Assembly: GCA_035273885.1 (NCBI GenBank) | Contig: DATEOR010000007.1 | Span: 1-63,680 of the forward strand | Length of the DNA stretch: 63,680 nt | Source of the DNA: DATEOR01 sp035273885 | Lineage (GTDB): Bacteria > Actinomycetota > Thermoleophilia > Gaiellales > Gaiellaceae | Direction: 5' to 3' | Notes under the pieces: generated by a model | The model's database searches: none | Told to the model about the DNA's origin: nothing | What the model saw: only the letters and a program-made list of their open reading frames with translations | Shown: piece by piece, positions 38,545 through 47,789 of the stretch | How the letters are laid out: each line of letters starts with the position of its first letter | Position numbering within the stretch: position 1 is the first letter of the stretch | Translations under genes and position numbers: made by a program

Positions 38545-40930
38545 CGAGGAAACGCACGTCCTGGGCGTTCTGCTCGATGAAGGCGCGCCGTGGCTCCACT
38601 TGGTCACCCATCAGCATCGAGAAGATGCGGTCGGCCTCGGCCGCGTCCTCGACCTCGACGCGCATGAGCATCCGGCGCGCAGGATCCATGGTCGTGTCCC
38701 AGAGCTCGGAGGGATCCATCTCGCCGAGGCCCTTGAAGCGGGCGACCTGAATGCCTTCCTTTGCCAGCTCGAGTGTGAGCGACTTGAGCTCGTCAAAGGT
38801 CTCGGCGCGGCGCGACTTCTTGCCGAGCGTGATGGTGAACGGGGGCAGCCCGACGACGTCGGCCGCCTTCTCGTAGGCCTTGCGCAGGCTTCCGTAGCTC
38901 GGCGAGCCGAAGAGCTCCCCCGGCACGTCGACATGGTTGGCCGCGCTCGTCGAGCGCTCGGTCACCTTGAGCCGGAAGGAATTTTCGATGAGCGCGTCGA
39001 CCTCCTCGAGCTCGTAGCCGTTCGAGTTCAGGTCCGGCAGCGCGCTGCGAGCGGTGTCGACGTCCTCGATCGGGTGTTCGACGAAGCGATGGGCAACCGC
39101 GAAGGTCGCGGGTGCGGCATAGTCGCGAAACTCGGAGTTGACCTTGGCGAGCCAGCCGTCGAACTCGTTCAGGGCCTTCGAGAACTTGCTCCACTTCGCC
39201 TCGGTGAACTTGAGCGCCTGACCGGTGCGGTCCGCGACCTCGATGTCCTTCACGCGCTCGCGCACGAGCAGCTCCTCGAACTGCGACTCCTTCTCGATGT
39301 AGACCTCGCGGCTTCCGACCTTGACCCGATAGAGCGGCGGCACGGCGATGTAGACGTGGCCGCCTTCGACGAGCTCGGGCATCTGCCGGTAGAGGAACGT
39401 GAGGATGAGCGTGCGGATGTGCGATCCGTCGACGTCGGCGTCCGTCATGACGATGACGCGGTGGTAGCGAAGCTTCGAGAGGTCGAACTCGTCGCCGATG
39501 CCCGTGCCGATCCCGGTGATGATCGACTGGATCTCGGCATTGGAGAGCACCTTGTTGATGCGGTTCTTCTCCGAGTTGATGACCTTTCCGCGGAGGGGCA
39601 GGATCGCCTGGAAATGCCGGTCGCGGGCGTCGACTGCGGAGCCGCCGGCCGAGTTTCCCTCGACGAGGTAGAGCTCGGCCTCGGCCGGGTCGCGCGTCTG
39701 GCAGTCGGCCAGCTTGCCGGGAAGCGAAGCGCTGTCGAGCGCGCCCTTGCGCCGCGTCAGCTCACGGGCCTTGCGGGCCGCCTGGCGCGCGTTTCGCGCC
39801 GCGACGGCCTTCGTGATCACCTGGCGGGCGTCGGTCGGATTCTCCTCGAGAAACTCGGCGAGCTTCGCGTTCACCGCCTGCTCGACGAGGCCGCGCACCC
39901 ACGGATTGCCCAGCTTCGTCTTCGTCTGCCCCTCGAACTGGGGGTCCCGCAGCTTGATGGAGATGACGGCGGCGAGCCCCTCGCGAACGTCCTCGCCCTC
40001 GAGATTTTCCTCCTTCTCCTTCAGGAGGCCCTTGTCACGTGCGTACTTGTTGAGGGTTCCGGTGAGCGCCGCCTTGAAGCCGGAGAGGTGAGAGCCGCCC
40101 TCGTGCGTGTTGATGTTGTTCGCGAACGAGAAGACCGACTCGACGTAGGACGAGTTCCACTGCATGGCGATTTCGACCGTGCCTTCCTCGCTCTCGGACT
40201 CGAAGTACACGATCCGCTTGTGGATCGGGTCCTTGCTGTCGTTGATGTAGCCGACGAAGTCGCGGATGCCGCCGTCGTACTTGAACTCGTGTCGGTCTTC
40301 GCCCTCGCGGAGGTCCACGAGGACGATCGCCAGGCCCTTGGTCAGGAAGGCGGTCTCGCGCAGGCGCTGGACGAGCGTCTCGACGGAGAAATCGATCTCT
40401 TCGAAGATGTCGGCGTCTGGAAGGAACGTGATGGTCGTGCCGGTCTCGTCCGTCTTCCCGGTGATCTCCATGTCGGCCTTCGGGACGCCGCGCTCGTACT
40501 CCTGGCGGTAGACCTTTCCGTCGCGGTACACCTCAGCGACGAGCCACTCGGAGAGCGCGTTGACGACGGAGACGCCGACGCCGTGCAAGCCGCCGGACAC
40601 CTTGTAGCCGTCGCCGCCGAACTTGCCGCCGGCGTGGAGCTTCGTGAGGACGACCTCCAGAGCCGGGCGCCCCTGCTCCGCCATGATGTCCACAGGGATG
40701 CCCGACCCGAAGTCCCGGACGGTGACCGAGTTGTCGGGATGGAGCGTGACCTCGATGCGGTCATTCCGGCCCGCGAGGGCCTCGTCGACGGAGTTGTCGA
40801 CAACCTCGTAGACGAGGTGATGGAGTCCCCGGGCTCCGGTCGAGCCGATGTACATGCCAGGCCGAAGCCGGACCGGCTCGAGGCCCTCCAAGACCGTGAT
40901 GTCTTTCGCTGTGTACGTGTTCTTTGCCAT
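38537..40930 (-). CDS. gyrB: DNA gyrase subunit B with long TOPRIM insertion
   Basis: 797-residue ATPase subunit of gyrase. GHKL motifs EVVDNSVDEALAG, DFGSGIPVD and GGLHGVGVSVVNALS; transducer lysine QTKTKLG; TOPRIM motifs LVEGNSAGGSA and DADVDGSHI; C-terminal RFKGLGEMDPSELWDTTMDP. Between PPLYRVKVG and FKGLGEM there are about 180 residues instead of about 35, comparable in place and size to the insert of E. coli GyrB and unlike the ~670-residue GyrB of mycobacteria. ATG at 40930; a TTG lies directly before it. Confidence 0.97.
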
Positions 40931-40931
40931 C

Positions 40932-40953
40932 AAAAAAGCCCTGCTAATGGGCT
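40932..40953 (-). terminator. intrinsic terminator/attenuator directly before gyrB
   Basis: On the minus strand: stem AGCCC, loop ATTAGCA, stem GGGCT, then TTTTTT ending one base before the gyrB ATG. It lies after the dciA stop, so it could end the dnaA-dnaN-recF-dciA message. Because the T-run abuts the gyrB start, it may instead act as an attenuator of read-through into gyrBA. The stem is short (5 bp). Confidence 0.5.
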
Positions 40954-40976
40954 ATTTCCGCGCCCAATCAAGTCTA

Positions 40977-41450
40977 TCAGATCCGGCGGTTGGAACCGGC
41001 CGCCAGACTGGCTTCCGCGGCCCGCGCAACCGCCTCCCGGAGATCCGGATTCTCAATCGTCGCGGCGATCCGCGCGCCCTCAGCCCGGTCGGCTTCGCTG
41101 ACCTTCGGCGCGGTCCGTTCCGAAGCTTCCACAGGTTCCGGTCCGGCCTCCGGAAGGGCTCCCGGCGCAAACTTGAGCGAGGCCGGCGCCGACTCGCCGA
41201 GGCGCTCCTGCAACCGCTCCACAATCGAGGCCGCGAGGTGCGTCAGCTCGAATGCCCAGGTGCTCGAGCTCGTCGAGACGTGAAGGCTTCCATCGCGGGC
41301 AAGCCGTGCCGGCCACGCGTTTGCTGCGATTCCAGCCCCGACGCACTCGGGCCACGCAGCGACGATGTCCCCGAGCCCCGCGGCCGGCCCGAAGCGGGAG
41401 AGCTCCCGGCGCACCTCGTCCTCGATCGGGCGCAGCGGGTCGAATCTCAC
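40977..41450 (-). CDS. dciA: DciA-like (DUF721) replicative helicase loader
   Basis: 157 residues. The N-terminal ~90 residues match the KH-like DUF721/DciA fold (LGDIVAAWPECVGAGIAANAWPARLARDGSLHVSTSS form, with the conserved VGxxIAxxxxPxxL and LxVxxxSSxWxxEL patterns); the rest is a charged tail. DciA loads DnaB helicase in bacteria without DnaC/DnaI, and it commonly sits between recF and gyrB in actinobacteria. The GTG start overlaps the recF stop (GTGA). Confidence 0.9.
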   Translation of the reverse strand: MRFDPLRPIEDEVRRELSRFGPAAGLGDIVAAWPECVGAGIAANAWPARLARDGSLHVSTSSSTWAFELTHLAASIVERLQERLGESAPASLKFAPGALPEAGPEPVEASERTAPKVSEADRAEGARIAATIENPDLREAVARAAEASLAAGSNRRI

Positions 41451-42508
41451 GCGGCCGCTCTCGCGTCGCCCGACGTGACCTCGACGATCAGGTCCGGGTC
41501 CGCGACACCCGGCTTGTGCGTCGCGGTGATCACCGTCTGGCCGCCCGCAGGAAGCTGTGCGAGGAGGGCGGCCCGGCGTTCCGTGTCGAGCTCGCTGAAG
41601 ACGTCGTCGAGGAGGAGGAGCGGCGACTCGCCTCTCCGCTCCGCGAGAAGCTCCGCCTCGGCCAGGACGAGTGCGAGGACCGCCGTGCGCTGCTCTCCCT
41701 GCGAGCCGTACCCCCGCAGCTCGCGCCCGCCGGCGGTGATGGAGGCGTCGCGAAGGTGCGGGCCCGCCCCCGTGACCGCTCGCTCGAGGTCGCGGGAAAG
41801 CCGTTCCTCGAGCTCTTCGACGGTCAGGCCCGTTCCGTCGTACGCGAGCAGGGCGTCCATGAGGCCGAGCGATTCCGCAATCCGCGTGAACCCCGGGCCC
41901 AGAAGCGCCGCGAGCTCGGAGCGGGCCGCGTCGAGCTCGGTCCCGAGCGCTGCGACCTGGGCCGTCCAGGGCTCCACGGAGTCGAGCCCGGACTCACCTG
42001 CTCGCACCCGCCGAAGCGCTGCGTTTCGCTGTGCGACCGCGCGGCCGTAGTTCGGCGAGATCTCCGCGCGGCTCGGGAAGACTCTGCCGAGCATGCGGTC
42101 GAGGTAGGCGCGGCGGACGATCGGGCCACCCTTCACGACCGCGAGCCGCTCCGGCGTGAAGACGAGCGCCGCCAGCTTCGAGCGCAGCTCCTCCGTGCTC
42201 CCGAGGGCGGCGCCGTTCAGCCGCACCTCCTTCGGCGAGCCCGGCGCGAGGTCGACCTGCGTCTCGAAGGAGCTCTGTCCCGACTCGCCGACCAGCCGCA
42301 CCCGGGCGGCCTCCTCGCCGAAGCGGACGAGGCGAGGCTCGGAACGGGTACGCGGGGAGAACCCCTGCGCGCCGACGTGGAGCCCCTCCAGCAGGTTCGT
42401 CTTGCCGACGCCGTTCGGGCCCGTCACGAGGACGAGCCCGGGTGCCAGATCGAGCTCGAGCCCGGCGTAGGAGCGGAAGTTCCGGAGCGAGACGTGCCCG
42501 ACGATCAG
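41447..42508 (-). CDS. recF: DNA replication and repair protein RecF, probable CTG start
   Basis: 353-residue SMC-like ATPase that helps load RecA at gaps. Walker A GPNGVGKTN, ABC signature region GSQGEQR and Walker B LLLDDVFSELD are all present. The first standard start (GTG 42427) would begin inside the strand before Walker A, deleting the conserved GHVSLRNFRSYAGLEL. No ATG, GTG or TTG exists upstream in this frame over the last ~25 codons of dnaN; the CTG at 42508 overlaps the dnaN stop as CTGA, matching the NTGA junctions elsewhere in the window. Confidence 0.95.
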   Translation of the reverse strand: MIVGHVSLRNFRSYAGLELDLAPGLVLVTGPNGVGKTNLLEGLHVGAQGFSPRTRSEPRLVRFGEEAARVRLVGESGQSSFETQVDLAPGSPKEVRLNGAALGSTEELRSKLAALVFTPERLAVVKGGPIVRRAYLDRMLGRVFPSRAEISPNYGRAVAQRNAALRRVRAGESGLDSVEPWTAQVAALGTELDAARSELAALLGPGFTRIAESLGLMDALLAYDGTGLTVEELEERLSRDLERAVTGAGPHLRDASITAGGRELRGYGSQGEQRTAVLALVLAEAELLAERRGESPLLLLDDVFSELDTERRAALLAQLPAGGQTVITATHKPGVADPDLIVEVTSGDARAAA

Positions 42509-43614
42509 CCGGCGAGCCGGATCGGCATGATCAGGTACAGGAAGTCGTCCGACTCCCCGAGGATGAGCCCGGGCCGGAGCGGGCTGATGAGCTTGAAGCG
42601 CACGGCATCGTCGCCGACCGACTCCAGGCCGTCCCGCAGGAACTCGGCGTTGAATCCGATCTCGATCGTGTCGCCCGTGTACGAGATCGGCAGCGACTCG
42701 CGGGCCTCGCCGACGTCCTGGGTCTGCGCGGAGACAGTCAGCTCACCGCTCTCGAACCGAAGGCGAAGGGGCGACTTCCGCTGCGCCATGAGCGACGCGC
42801 GGCGGACGATCTCCAGAAACTCGTCGCGCGGCAGCTGGATCTCCGCCTCGAAGGTCTCGGGGAGAAGCTGCTTGTAGTTCGGGAACTGGCCGTCGATCCG
42901 CCGCGCGGTGAGCCAGATGTCGTCGACACCGAAGACGATCTGGTTCTCCTGCACGCCGATCGAGATCGACCCCGCCTCGCCGCCCTGGCCGATCCGCAAG
43001 AGCTCGGAGAGGGCGCGCGCCGGCACGATCGCCTCGAGCTCCTGCCCCGGCCCCTTGTCGAGCGCCGTCTCCTTGACGCTCAGCCGGTAGGAGTCCGTCG
43101 CGGCCATGACGAGCTTCTCGCCCTCGAAGCGGACGAGGATCCCCGTGAGCACCGGTCGCGACTCGTCGCGCGACGACGAGCGGCTCACGCGGGCGATGGT
43201 CTCGACGAAGGCCTCCTTGTCGACGGTGAAAGCCGTCTCGGGATCGATCTCGGGCAGGCGCGGAAAGTCCTCGGCCGCGTACGTGTGCAGTTTGTAGGAC
43301 GCCGAGCCGCAGGTGAGCTCCGCGACTCCCTCCTCGGCGCGGTGCCCGATCGTGACCTCGCCTGTGGGCAGAAGACGGACGATGTCGACGAGCAAGCGGC
43401 CGGGAACGACAACCGCCCCTTCATCCTCGACCTGCGCGTCGAGCGAGACACGAAGCGAGATCTCCATGTCCGTCGCGGAGAGGTGAAGCTGGCCGCCCGC
43501 GGCACGCAGCATGATGCCGCCGAGAATCTGGACGCTCTGGGTTCGGGTCGACACCCCGCGGCCGGCGAGCTGAAGCTTTTCTGCGAGCTCGTCCCTGCCG
43601 CACGTCACCTTCAT
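42505..43614 (-). CDS. dnaN: DNA polymerase III beta sliding clamp
   Basis: About 369 residues, three clamp domains; tethers the replicative polymerase to DNA. The ATG at 43614 (MKVTCGRDELAEKL) fits family N-termini and has GAGG six bases upstream; an ATG at 43647 would add 11 residues (also with an AGAGG nearby), so the start is not certain. Seen: family segments LLVDIVRLLP, FPRLPEI, FPNYKQLLP and the C-terminal YLIMPIRL. Fourth gene counted back from gyrBA in the dnaA-dnaN-recF-dciA-gyrB-gyrA series. Confidence 0.96.
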   Translation of the reverse strand: MKVTCGRDELAEKLQLAGRGVSTRTQSVQILGGIMLRAAGGQLHLSATDMEISLRVSLDAQVEDEGAVVVPGRLLVDIVRLLPTGEVTIGHRAEEGVAELTCGSASYKLHTYAAEDFPRLPEIDPETAFTVDKEAFVETIARVSRSSSRDESRPVLTGILVRFEGEKLVMAATDSYRLSVKETALDKGPGQELEAIVPARALSELLRIGQGGEAGSISIGVQENQIVFGVDDIWLTARRIDGQFPNYKQLLPETFEAEIQLPRDEFLEIVRRASLMAQRKSPLRLRFESGELTVSAQTQDVGEARESLPISYTGDTIEIGFNAEFLRDGLESVGDDAVRFKLISPLRPGLILGESDDFLYLIMPIRLAG

Positions 43615-43647
43615 CGTCGTCCTCACAACGGTATCGATGCTTGCCAT

Positions 43648-43825
43648 TTAAAAAAACCTCTTCGTAGTCATAGGGAGTGTGAACGACGGGGAAGACGGGG
43701 TGTTTCCGCATGGTTGCTGAGAATCAGCGGTGGATGGTTTTTGTGGACAAGGGCGGGTTGTCGACAGGCCCGCGTCTCCACGGAGCGATGTCCCCAGGTT
43801 CGAGCGGCTTTGCACAGGACGTTGT
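43648..43825. promoter_or_regulatory. dnaA-dnaN intergenic region with DnaA-box-like sites
   Basis: 178 bases. On the minus strand TTGTCCACA (43742-43750) differs from the DnaA-box consensus TTATCCACA at one position; TTGTCGACA (43758-43766, plus strand) differs at two. A small hairpin GCTGA-GAA-TCAGC lies nearby. In many bacteria a second DnaA-box cluster lies here, used in origin function or dnaA autoregulation. Confidence 0.5.
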
Positions 43826-45163
43826 TCACCGGGGCTGCTTGATCCTCGCTGTGAGCTCCTGGACGAGGTTGTAGACGCTTCGGTCTTCCTGGATCAGCTT
43901 GGCGATCTTCGACGTCGCGTGGATGACCGTGGTGTGGTCGCGCCCCCCGAACTTCTTCCCGATCTTCGGCAGAGAGCTGTCTGTGAGCTCGCGGCAGAGG
44001 TACATCGCGACCTGGCGGGGGTAGACGATCTGCTGGGAGCGGCGGTCGCCGGTGAGCTCCTGCATCGAGATGCCGAAGCGCTCGACGACGGTCTCCTGGA
44101 TGCGCTCGACGGAGACCTCGGGCAGCTCACCCTGTGGAAAGACGTCCTTGAGCACCTCCTGGGCCAGCTCGACGGTCATCGGCCGGCCCGTGAGGGATGA
44201 AAACGCGACGACGCGGGTGAGGGCGCCCTCGAGCTCGCGGATGTTCGTCGAGATACGACTGGCGATGAAGGTGAGGACCTGTGTGTCGGGCACGTGGATC
44301 GCGTCCGTCTTCACCTTCTTTCGCAGGATGGCGATTCGGGTCTCGAGATCGGGTGCCTGGATGTCCGTGATCAGGCCCCACTCGAACCGGGAGCGCAGAC
44401 GCGCCTCGAGGGTCGCGATCGCGCGGGGAGGGCGATCCGAGGAGATGACGATCTGCCGGCCCGCCTCGTAGAGCGAGTTGAACGTGTGAAAGAACTCCTC
44501 CTGGATCCGCTCCTTGTGCTCGAAGAACTGGATGTCGTCGATCAAGAGCACGTCGTAGTGGCGGTAGCGCTGCTTGAACCCTTCGATGCGCTTGTCGCGG
44601 AGCGAGTTGATGAAGTCGTTCATGAAGATCTCGCTCGTCACGTAGCGCGCGGAGAGGTTCCGCGAGTGCTCGCCGACGTAGCTTGCGATCGCCTGGAGGA
44701 GATGCGTCTTCCCGAGGCCGGTGCCGCCGTAGATGAAGAGCGGGTTGTAGGCCTGCGCCGGCGCCTCGGCCACGGCGAGTGCCGCCGCGTGCGCGAAACG
44801 GTTCGACGAACCGATGACGAAGAGGTCGAAGGTGTACTTCGGGTTCAGGCCCTCACCGAATCGCGCGGGCGGCGGAGACTCCGGCTGCTGCGACTCGTCG
44901 AGCTCGCGCACCGCGAGCCGCACCACCCGGTCGGTGCCGACTGTCTCTCTGATCGCGGCGTGCATGAGATCGAGGAAGTGATCCTCGATCCACGTCCGTG
45001 TGAAGTCGTTCGGAACGGCGAGGACGAAGTGCTCCCCGCTGAGCTCGATCGGCTCGGTGTCGGCGAACCATGTCGTGAAGGTGGATTCGCTCAGTGCGTC
45101 CCTGAGTCGGTTCGAGACCTCGGTCCACAGTGATTCCGCGCTCAGTTCAGCAGGGCGTTGCAC
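43826..45163 (-). CDS. dnaA: chromosomal replication initiator DnaA
   Basis: 445 residues. Domain I (1-~80), a short linker, AAA+ domain III with Walker A GGTGLGKTH and Walker B VLLIDDIQF, and domain IV with the DNA-binding signature GGRDHTTVIHATSKI. It binds DnaA boxes in the adjacent oriC and melts the origin. GTG start; a well-placed promoter (TTGAGG-17-TATGAT) precedes it. The sequence is complete without oddities. Confidence 0.98.
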   Translation of the reverse strand: MQRPAELSAESLWTEVSNRLRDALSESTFTTWFADTEPIELSGEHFVLAVPNDFTRTWIEDHFLDLMHAAIRETVGTDRVVRLAVRELDESQQPESPPPARFGEGLNPKYTFDLFVIGSSNRFAHAAALAVAEAPAQAYNPLFIYGGTGLGKTHLLQAIASYVGEHSRNLSARYVTSEIFMNDFINSLRDKRIEGFKQRYRHYDVLLIDDIQFFEHKERIQEEFFHTFNSLYEAGRQIVISSDRPPRAIATLEARLRSRFEWGLITDIQAPDLETRIAILRKKVKTDAIHVPDTQVLTFIASRISTNIRELEGALTRVVAFSSLTGRPMTVELAQEVLKDVFPQGELPEVSVERIQETVVERFGISMQELTGDRRSQQIVYPRQVAMYLCRELTDSSLPKIGKKFGGRDHTTVIHATSKIAKLIQEDRSVYNLVQELTARIKQPR

Positions 45164-45204
45164 GCCGGCTTGTTGCTCCCTCCGCCAGACTCCGGGAAGC
45201 GGCG

Positions 45205-45233
45205 ATCATAGCAACGCCGTTGAGGCCCCTCAA
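45205..45233 (-). promoter_or_regulatory. dnaA promoter
   Basis: Minus strand: -35 TTGAGG (45233-45228), 17-base spacer, -10 TATGAT (45210-45205), about 41 bases before the dnaA GTG. It is one of the few promoters in the window with a recognisable -35 box. Confidence 0.6.
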
Positions 45234-45440
45234 TGCTTGAAAACATGCGGCTCCGAGGTGAAAAAACCCGGGCTGAGCAGGTATTTTCGTCCTTTCCACA
45301 GCAGTCTCCACAGCTGTGGAAAGGTGGGTCAACCCCTTACCCTATGCGGTTTTTGGCCTGTGGATTTCGTCGCGCCCGAATTTTTTGCACACTGCGCCCG
45401 CGACGATCACCTCGAGGGCGGCTCGCGCTCCTCTCTTCTC

Positions 45441-45446
45441 TATACT
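45441..45446 (+). promoter_or_regulatory. -10 element of rpmH promoter, with leader hairpin
   Basis: TATACT, 51 bases before the rpmH GTG. The leader has a hairpin, GGCCGG (45454-45459) and CCGGCC (45466-45471). No convincing -35 box. Confidence 0.45.
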
Positions 45447-45497
45447 GGCCCGTGGCCGGCGAAGACCGGCCGTCCACATCTCTTCTCTTCTCGCCTC

Positions 45498-45632
45498 GTG
45501 AAACGCACCTTCCAGCCGAACGTTCGACGCCGGAAGCGCCGGCACGGATTCCGCGCGCGGATGTCGACCCGCGCCGGCCGCGCGATCCTCAAGCGCCGCC
45601 GCGCCAAGGGGCGCAAGCGTCTCTCGGCCTGA
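45498..45632 (+). CDS. rpmH: 50S ribosomal protein L34
   Basis: 44 residues, very basic (VKRTFQPNVRRRKRRHGFRARM), the standard L34. The frame is open upstream but GTG 45498 gives the normal protein. First gene of the rpmH-rnpA-yidD-yidC-jag-rsmG series that flanks oriC in most bacteria. Confidence 0.98.
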   Translation: MKRTFQPNVRRRKRRHGFRARMSTRAGRAILKRRRAKGRKRLSA

Positions 45633-45638
45633 GCCGGG

Positions 45639-45995
45639 TTGAAACGCCGCCACCGCCTCTCCCGCTCACGCGACTTCGACGCCGTCTACCGGCACGGGCG
45701 CTCCACGGCTACGCGCTACCTGGTCCTCTACGCATTCCCGCGGGAGGAGGGTGACGGCGTCGGCCCCAGGCTCGGCCTGGCCGTCTCGCGCCAGCTCGGA
45801 GGGGCTGTGGAGCGGAACCGGATCAAGCGGCGCCTCCGGGCTGCCTTCGAGCAGATCGAGGGCGATCTTCCTCCCGGGAACGACTACGTCCTGATCGCGC
45901 GGCCCGGCCTGGGCGAGGCGATCGAGAGCCGCGGGTTCGAATGGCTCGGCGAGCGTGTCGCGGAGGTCTTCCAGAAGGAGCGCGCGACGGCGTGA
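45639..45995 (+). CDS. rnpA: ribonuclease P protein component
   Basis: 118 residues; the protein subunit that helps RNase P RNA mature tRNA 5' ends. The RNR motif region is AVERNRIKRRLRAAF and the N-terminal RLSRSRDFDAVYRHGRS is typical. TTG start six bases after rpmH. Its stop overlaps yidD (GTGA). Confidence 0.96.
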   Translation: MKRRHRLSRSRDFDAVYRHGRSTATRYLVLYAFPREEGDGVGPRLGLAVSRQLGGAVERNRIKRRLRAAFEQIEGDLPPGNDYVLIARPGLGEAIESRGFEWLGERVAEVFQKERATA

Positions 45996-46252
45996 GCTCG
46001 ATCGCAATCCTCCTCGTCCGCGGGTATCGCAAGGTCTTCTCGCCGTTCGCGGGTGCGACGGCTCTCGGTAACCCGCGCTGCAAGTACCACCCGTCGTGCT
46101 CCGCGTACGCGCTCGAGGCCTACCGTGAGTTCGGCTTCCTGCGGGGGACGGTGCTCGCCGTGTGGAGGCTTCTGCGCTGCAACCCGTGGAGCCACGGCGG
46201 CGTGGACTACGCGCGCGACCAGCGCATCTTCCCGGCCAGGGGCCGCTCGTGA
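45992..46252 (+). CDS. yidD: membrane protein insertion efficiency factor YidD
   Basis: 86 residues. The family pattern YRKVFSPF ... CKYHPSCSAYALEAYREFG ... CNPWSHGGVD is complete. It is an amphipathic peripheral membrane protein assisting YidC. The GTG start overlaps the rnpA stop and its stop overlaps the yidC GTG (both GTGA). Confidence 0.96.
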   Translation: MSSIAILLVRGYRKVFSPFAGATALGNPRCKYHPSCSAYALEAYREFGFLRGTVLAVWRLLRCNPWSHGGVDYARDQRIFPARGRS

Positions 46253-47091
46253 TCTTCGCCGTCGCGAACCCGCTGCGCCCGATCGAGAACCTCATGACGA
46301 CAGTCCTGGAGTGGATCCACTCCACGATGGGGCTCCCGTGGGCCTGGGCGATCATCGTCCTCACGCTGATGGTGCGGATCGTGATCGTTCCGCTGACGGT
46401 CAAGCAGATCCGGTCGATGCAGCACCTCCAGGCGCACGCCCCCGAGCTCAAGGCGCTGCAGCAGAAGTACAAGCACGACAAACAGCGGATGAACGAGGAA
46501 GTCATGAAGTTCTACCGGGAGAACAAGATCAACCCGGCGGCCTCATGTCTCCCGATCCTCATCCAGATTCCGGTCTTCATCTCGCTGTACTACGTGCTGC
46601 GGGACTTCGAGAAAGAGGTCTTCCCGCAGTACCCGGGCTCCGACCTCGGCTGGCTCGGGATCGTCCCGAACATCACCACGAACATCACCGACCACTGGTC
46701 GGGCTGGCTTCTGCTGACGATCTACGTGGTCAGCCAGGTGGCCTCGACGTACTTCATGTCGACCACGATGGATCCCCGCCAGCGCTGGATCTTCATGGCG
46801 CTGCCTCTCGTCTTCGTTCTCTTCATCGTCAACGCCAACTTCCCGGTCGGCCTCCTGCTCTACTGGGTGACGACGAACCTGTGGACGGTCGGCCAGGGGC
46901 TCGTTACGAGGCGGCTCATGCCGAAGCCGCAGCCGCCGTCCAAGCGCTCCTCGCGCACTCCGCCCAAGGCCGAACCGGCCGGAGACGGCGGCACCGAAGT
47001 CGGCAAGGCGGCGCAGCCGTCGCGTGCAGCCGCTTCCGGTCAGCAGCGGGTGAGGCGTCGCAAGAAGAAGGGCCCTCGGTCGCGGCGATGA
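46249..47091 (+). CDS. yidC: membrane protein insertase YidC
   Basis: 280 residues, Oxa1/YidC type without the large periplasmic domain of Gram-negative YidC. Five hydrophobic segments; the conserved arginine of the hydrophilic groove is in TLMVRIVIVPLT; the C-terminal tail is basic (RVRRRKKKGPRSRR), which may contact the ribosome. GTG start at 46249 overlapping yidD; the ATG of jag overlaps its stop (ATGA). Confidence 0.96.
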   Translation: MIFAVANPLRPIENLMTTVLEWIHSTMGLPWAWAIIVLTLMVRIVIVPLTVKQIRSMQHLQAHAPELKALQQKYKHDKQRMNEEVMKFYRENKINPAASCLPILIQIPVFISLYYVLRDFEKEVFPQYPGSDLGWLGIVPNITTNITDHWSGWLLLTIYVVSQVASTYFMSTTMDPRQRWIFMALPLVFVLFIVNANFPVGLLLYWVTTNLWTVGQGLVTRRLMPKPQPPSKRSSRTPPKAEPAGDGGTEVGKAAQPSRAAASGQQRVRRRKKKGPRSRR

Positions 47092-47789
47092 GCGAGACCG
47101 AGAGCGAGCGGCAGCTCGACGAGACCGAAGTCGAGGCGACCGGCGAGACGGTCGGCGAGGCGAAGTGGTCGGCTCTTCGCGAGCTCGAGCGCCGCTTTCC
47201 GGGGATCGACAAGTCGGACGTCAGCTTCGCGGTGCTCTCCGAAGGCGAGCGCGGTCTCCTCGGCGTCGGCTATGCGCCGGCGCGCGTGATTGCGAAGGCC
47301 GGTGCCGTGCCGCCCCCCTCCGAGGCGATCGATGAAGACCCCGACTCCCCGGCCGCGCGGCTGCGGGAGCTGCTCGACCGGGTCTGTGCTGCGCTGGGTG
47401 CCCCCGTGCGGATCGACATCCACGAGGACGAGGAACAGCTAACCGCCACGCTCACGGGCCCCGATCTCGGGCTCGTGATCGGCAAGCGCGGGCAGACAAT
47501 CGACGCCATCCAGTACCTCGCCACCGCCATCGTCTTCCGCGGCATGGAGGAGCGAAAGACCATCCTCGTCGACGCCGCGGGTTACCGCGACCGGCGGCGT
47601 GCGACCCTCGAGCAACAGGCCGACCGGGCCGCCTCGGAGGCGGTTGCCGCCGGCGAGTCGATCGCACTCGACCCGATGTCGGCCGTCGAGCGGAAGATCG
47701 TGCATCTGCACCTGCAGGAGCGCGAGGACATCGAGACGGCCAGCGAGGGGAACGAGCCCAACCGCTTCGTCGTCGTCCGTCCTGTCTGA
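47088..47789 (+). CDS. jag: Jag/KhpB RNA-binding protein
   Basis: 233 residues: N-terminal Jag domain (~20-70), KH domain (~95-165, VIGKRGQTIDAIQYL) and R3H domain (~170-230, LDPMSAVERKIVHLHLQ). Jag/KhpB binds RNA and influences cell-wall growth and division in Gram-positives. ATG 47088 is chosen over the much longer open frame upstream. Confidence 0.94.
   Translation: MSETESERQLDETEVEATGETVGEAKWSALRELERRFPGIDKSDVSFAVLSEGERGLLGVGYAPARVIAKAGAVPPPSEAIDEDPDSPAARLRELLDRVCAALGAPVRIDIHEDEEQLTATLTGPDLGLVIGKRGQTIDAIQYLATAIVFRGMEERKTILVDAAGYRDRRRATLEQQADRAASEAVAAGESIALDPMSAVERKIVHLHLQEREDIETASEGNEPNRFVVVRPV

Larger units (their letters stand above)
45164..45497. other. putative chromosomal origin of replication (oriC)
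   Basis: The 334-base gap between dnaA and rpmH. It contains an inverted repeat CCTTTCCACAG (45291-45301) / CTGTGGAAAGG (45314-45324), whose arms and spacer hold DnaA-box-like TCCACA cores, plus TGTGGATTT at 45359-45367. The inner CCACAGCTGTGG is a perfect 12-base palindrome. A-rich and T-rich runs (AAAAAA near 45261, TTTTTT near 45381) could be the melting elements. Gene context (dnaA minus, rpmH plus) is the classic origin. It also contains the dnaA and rpmH promoters. Confidence 0.8.
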
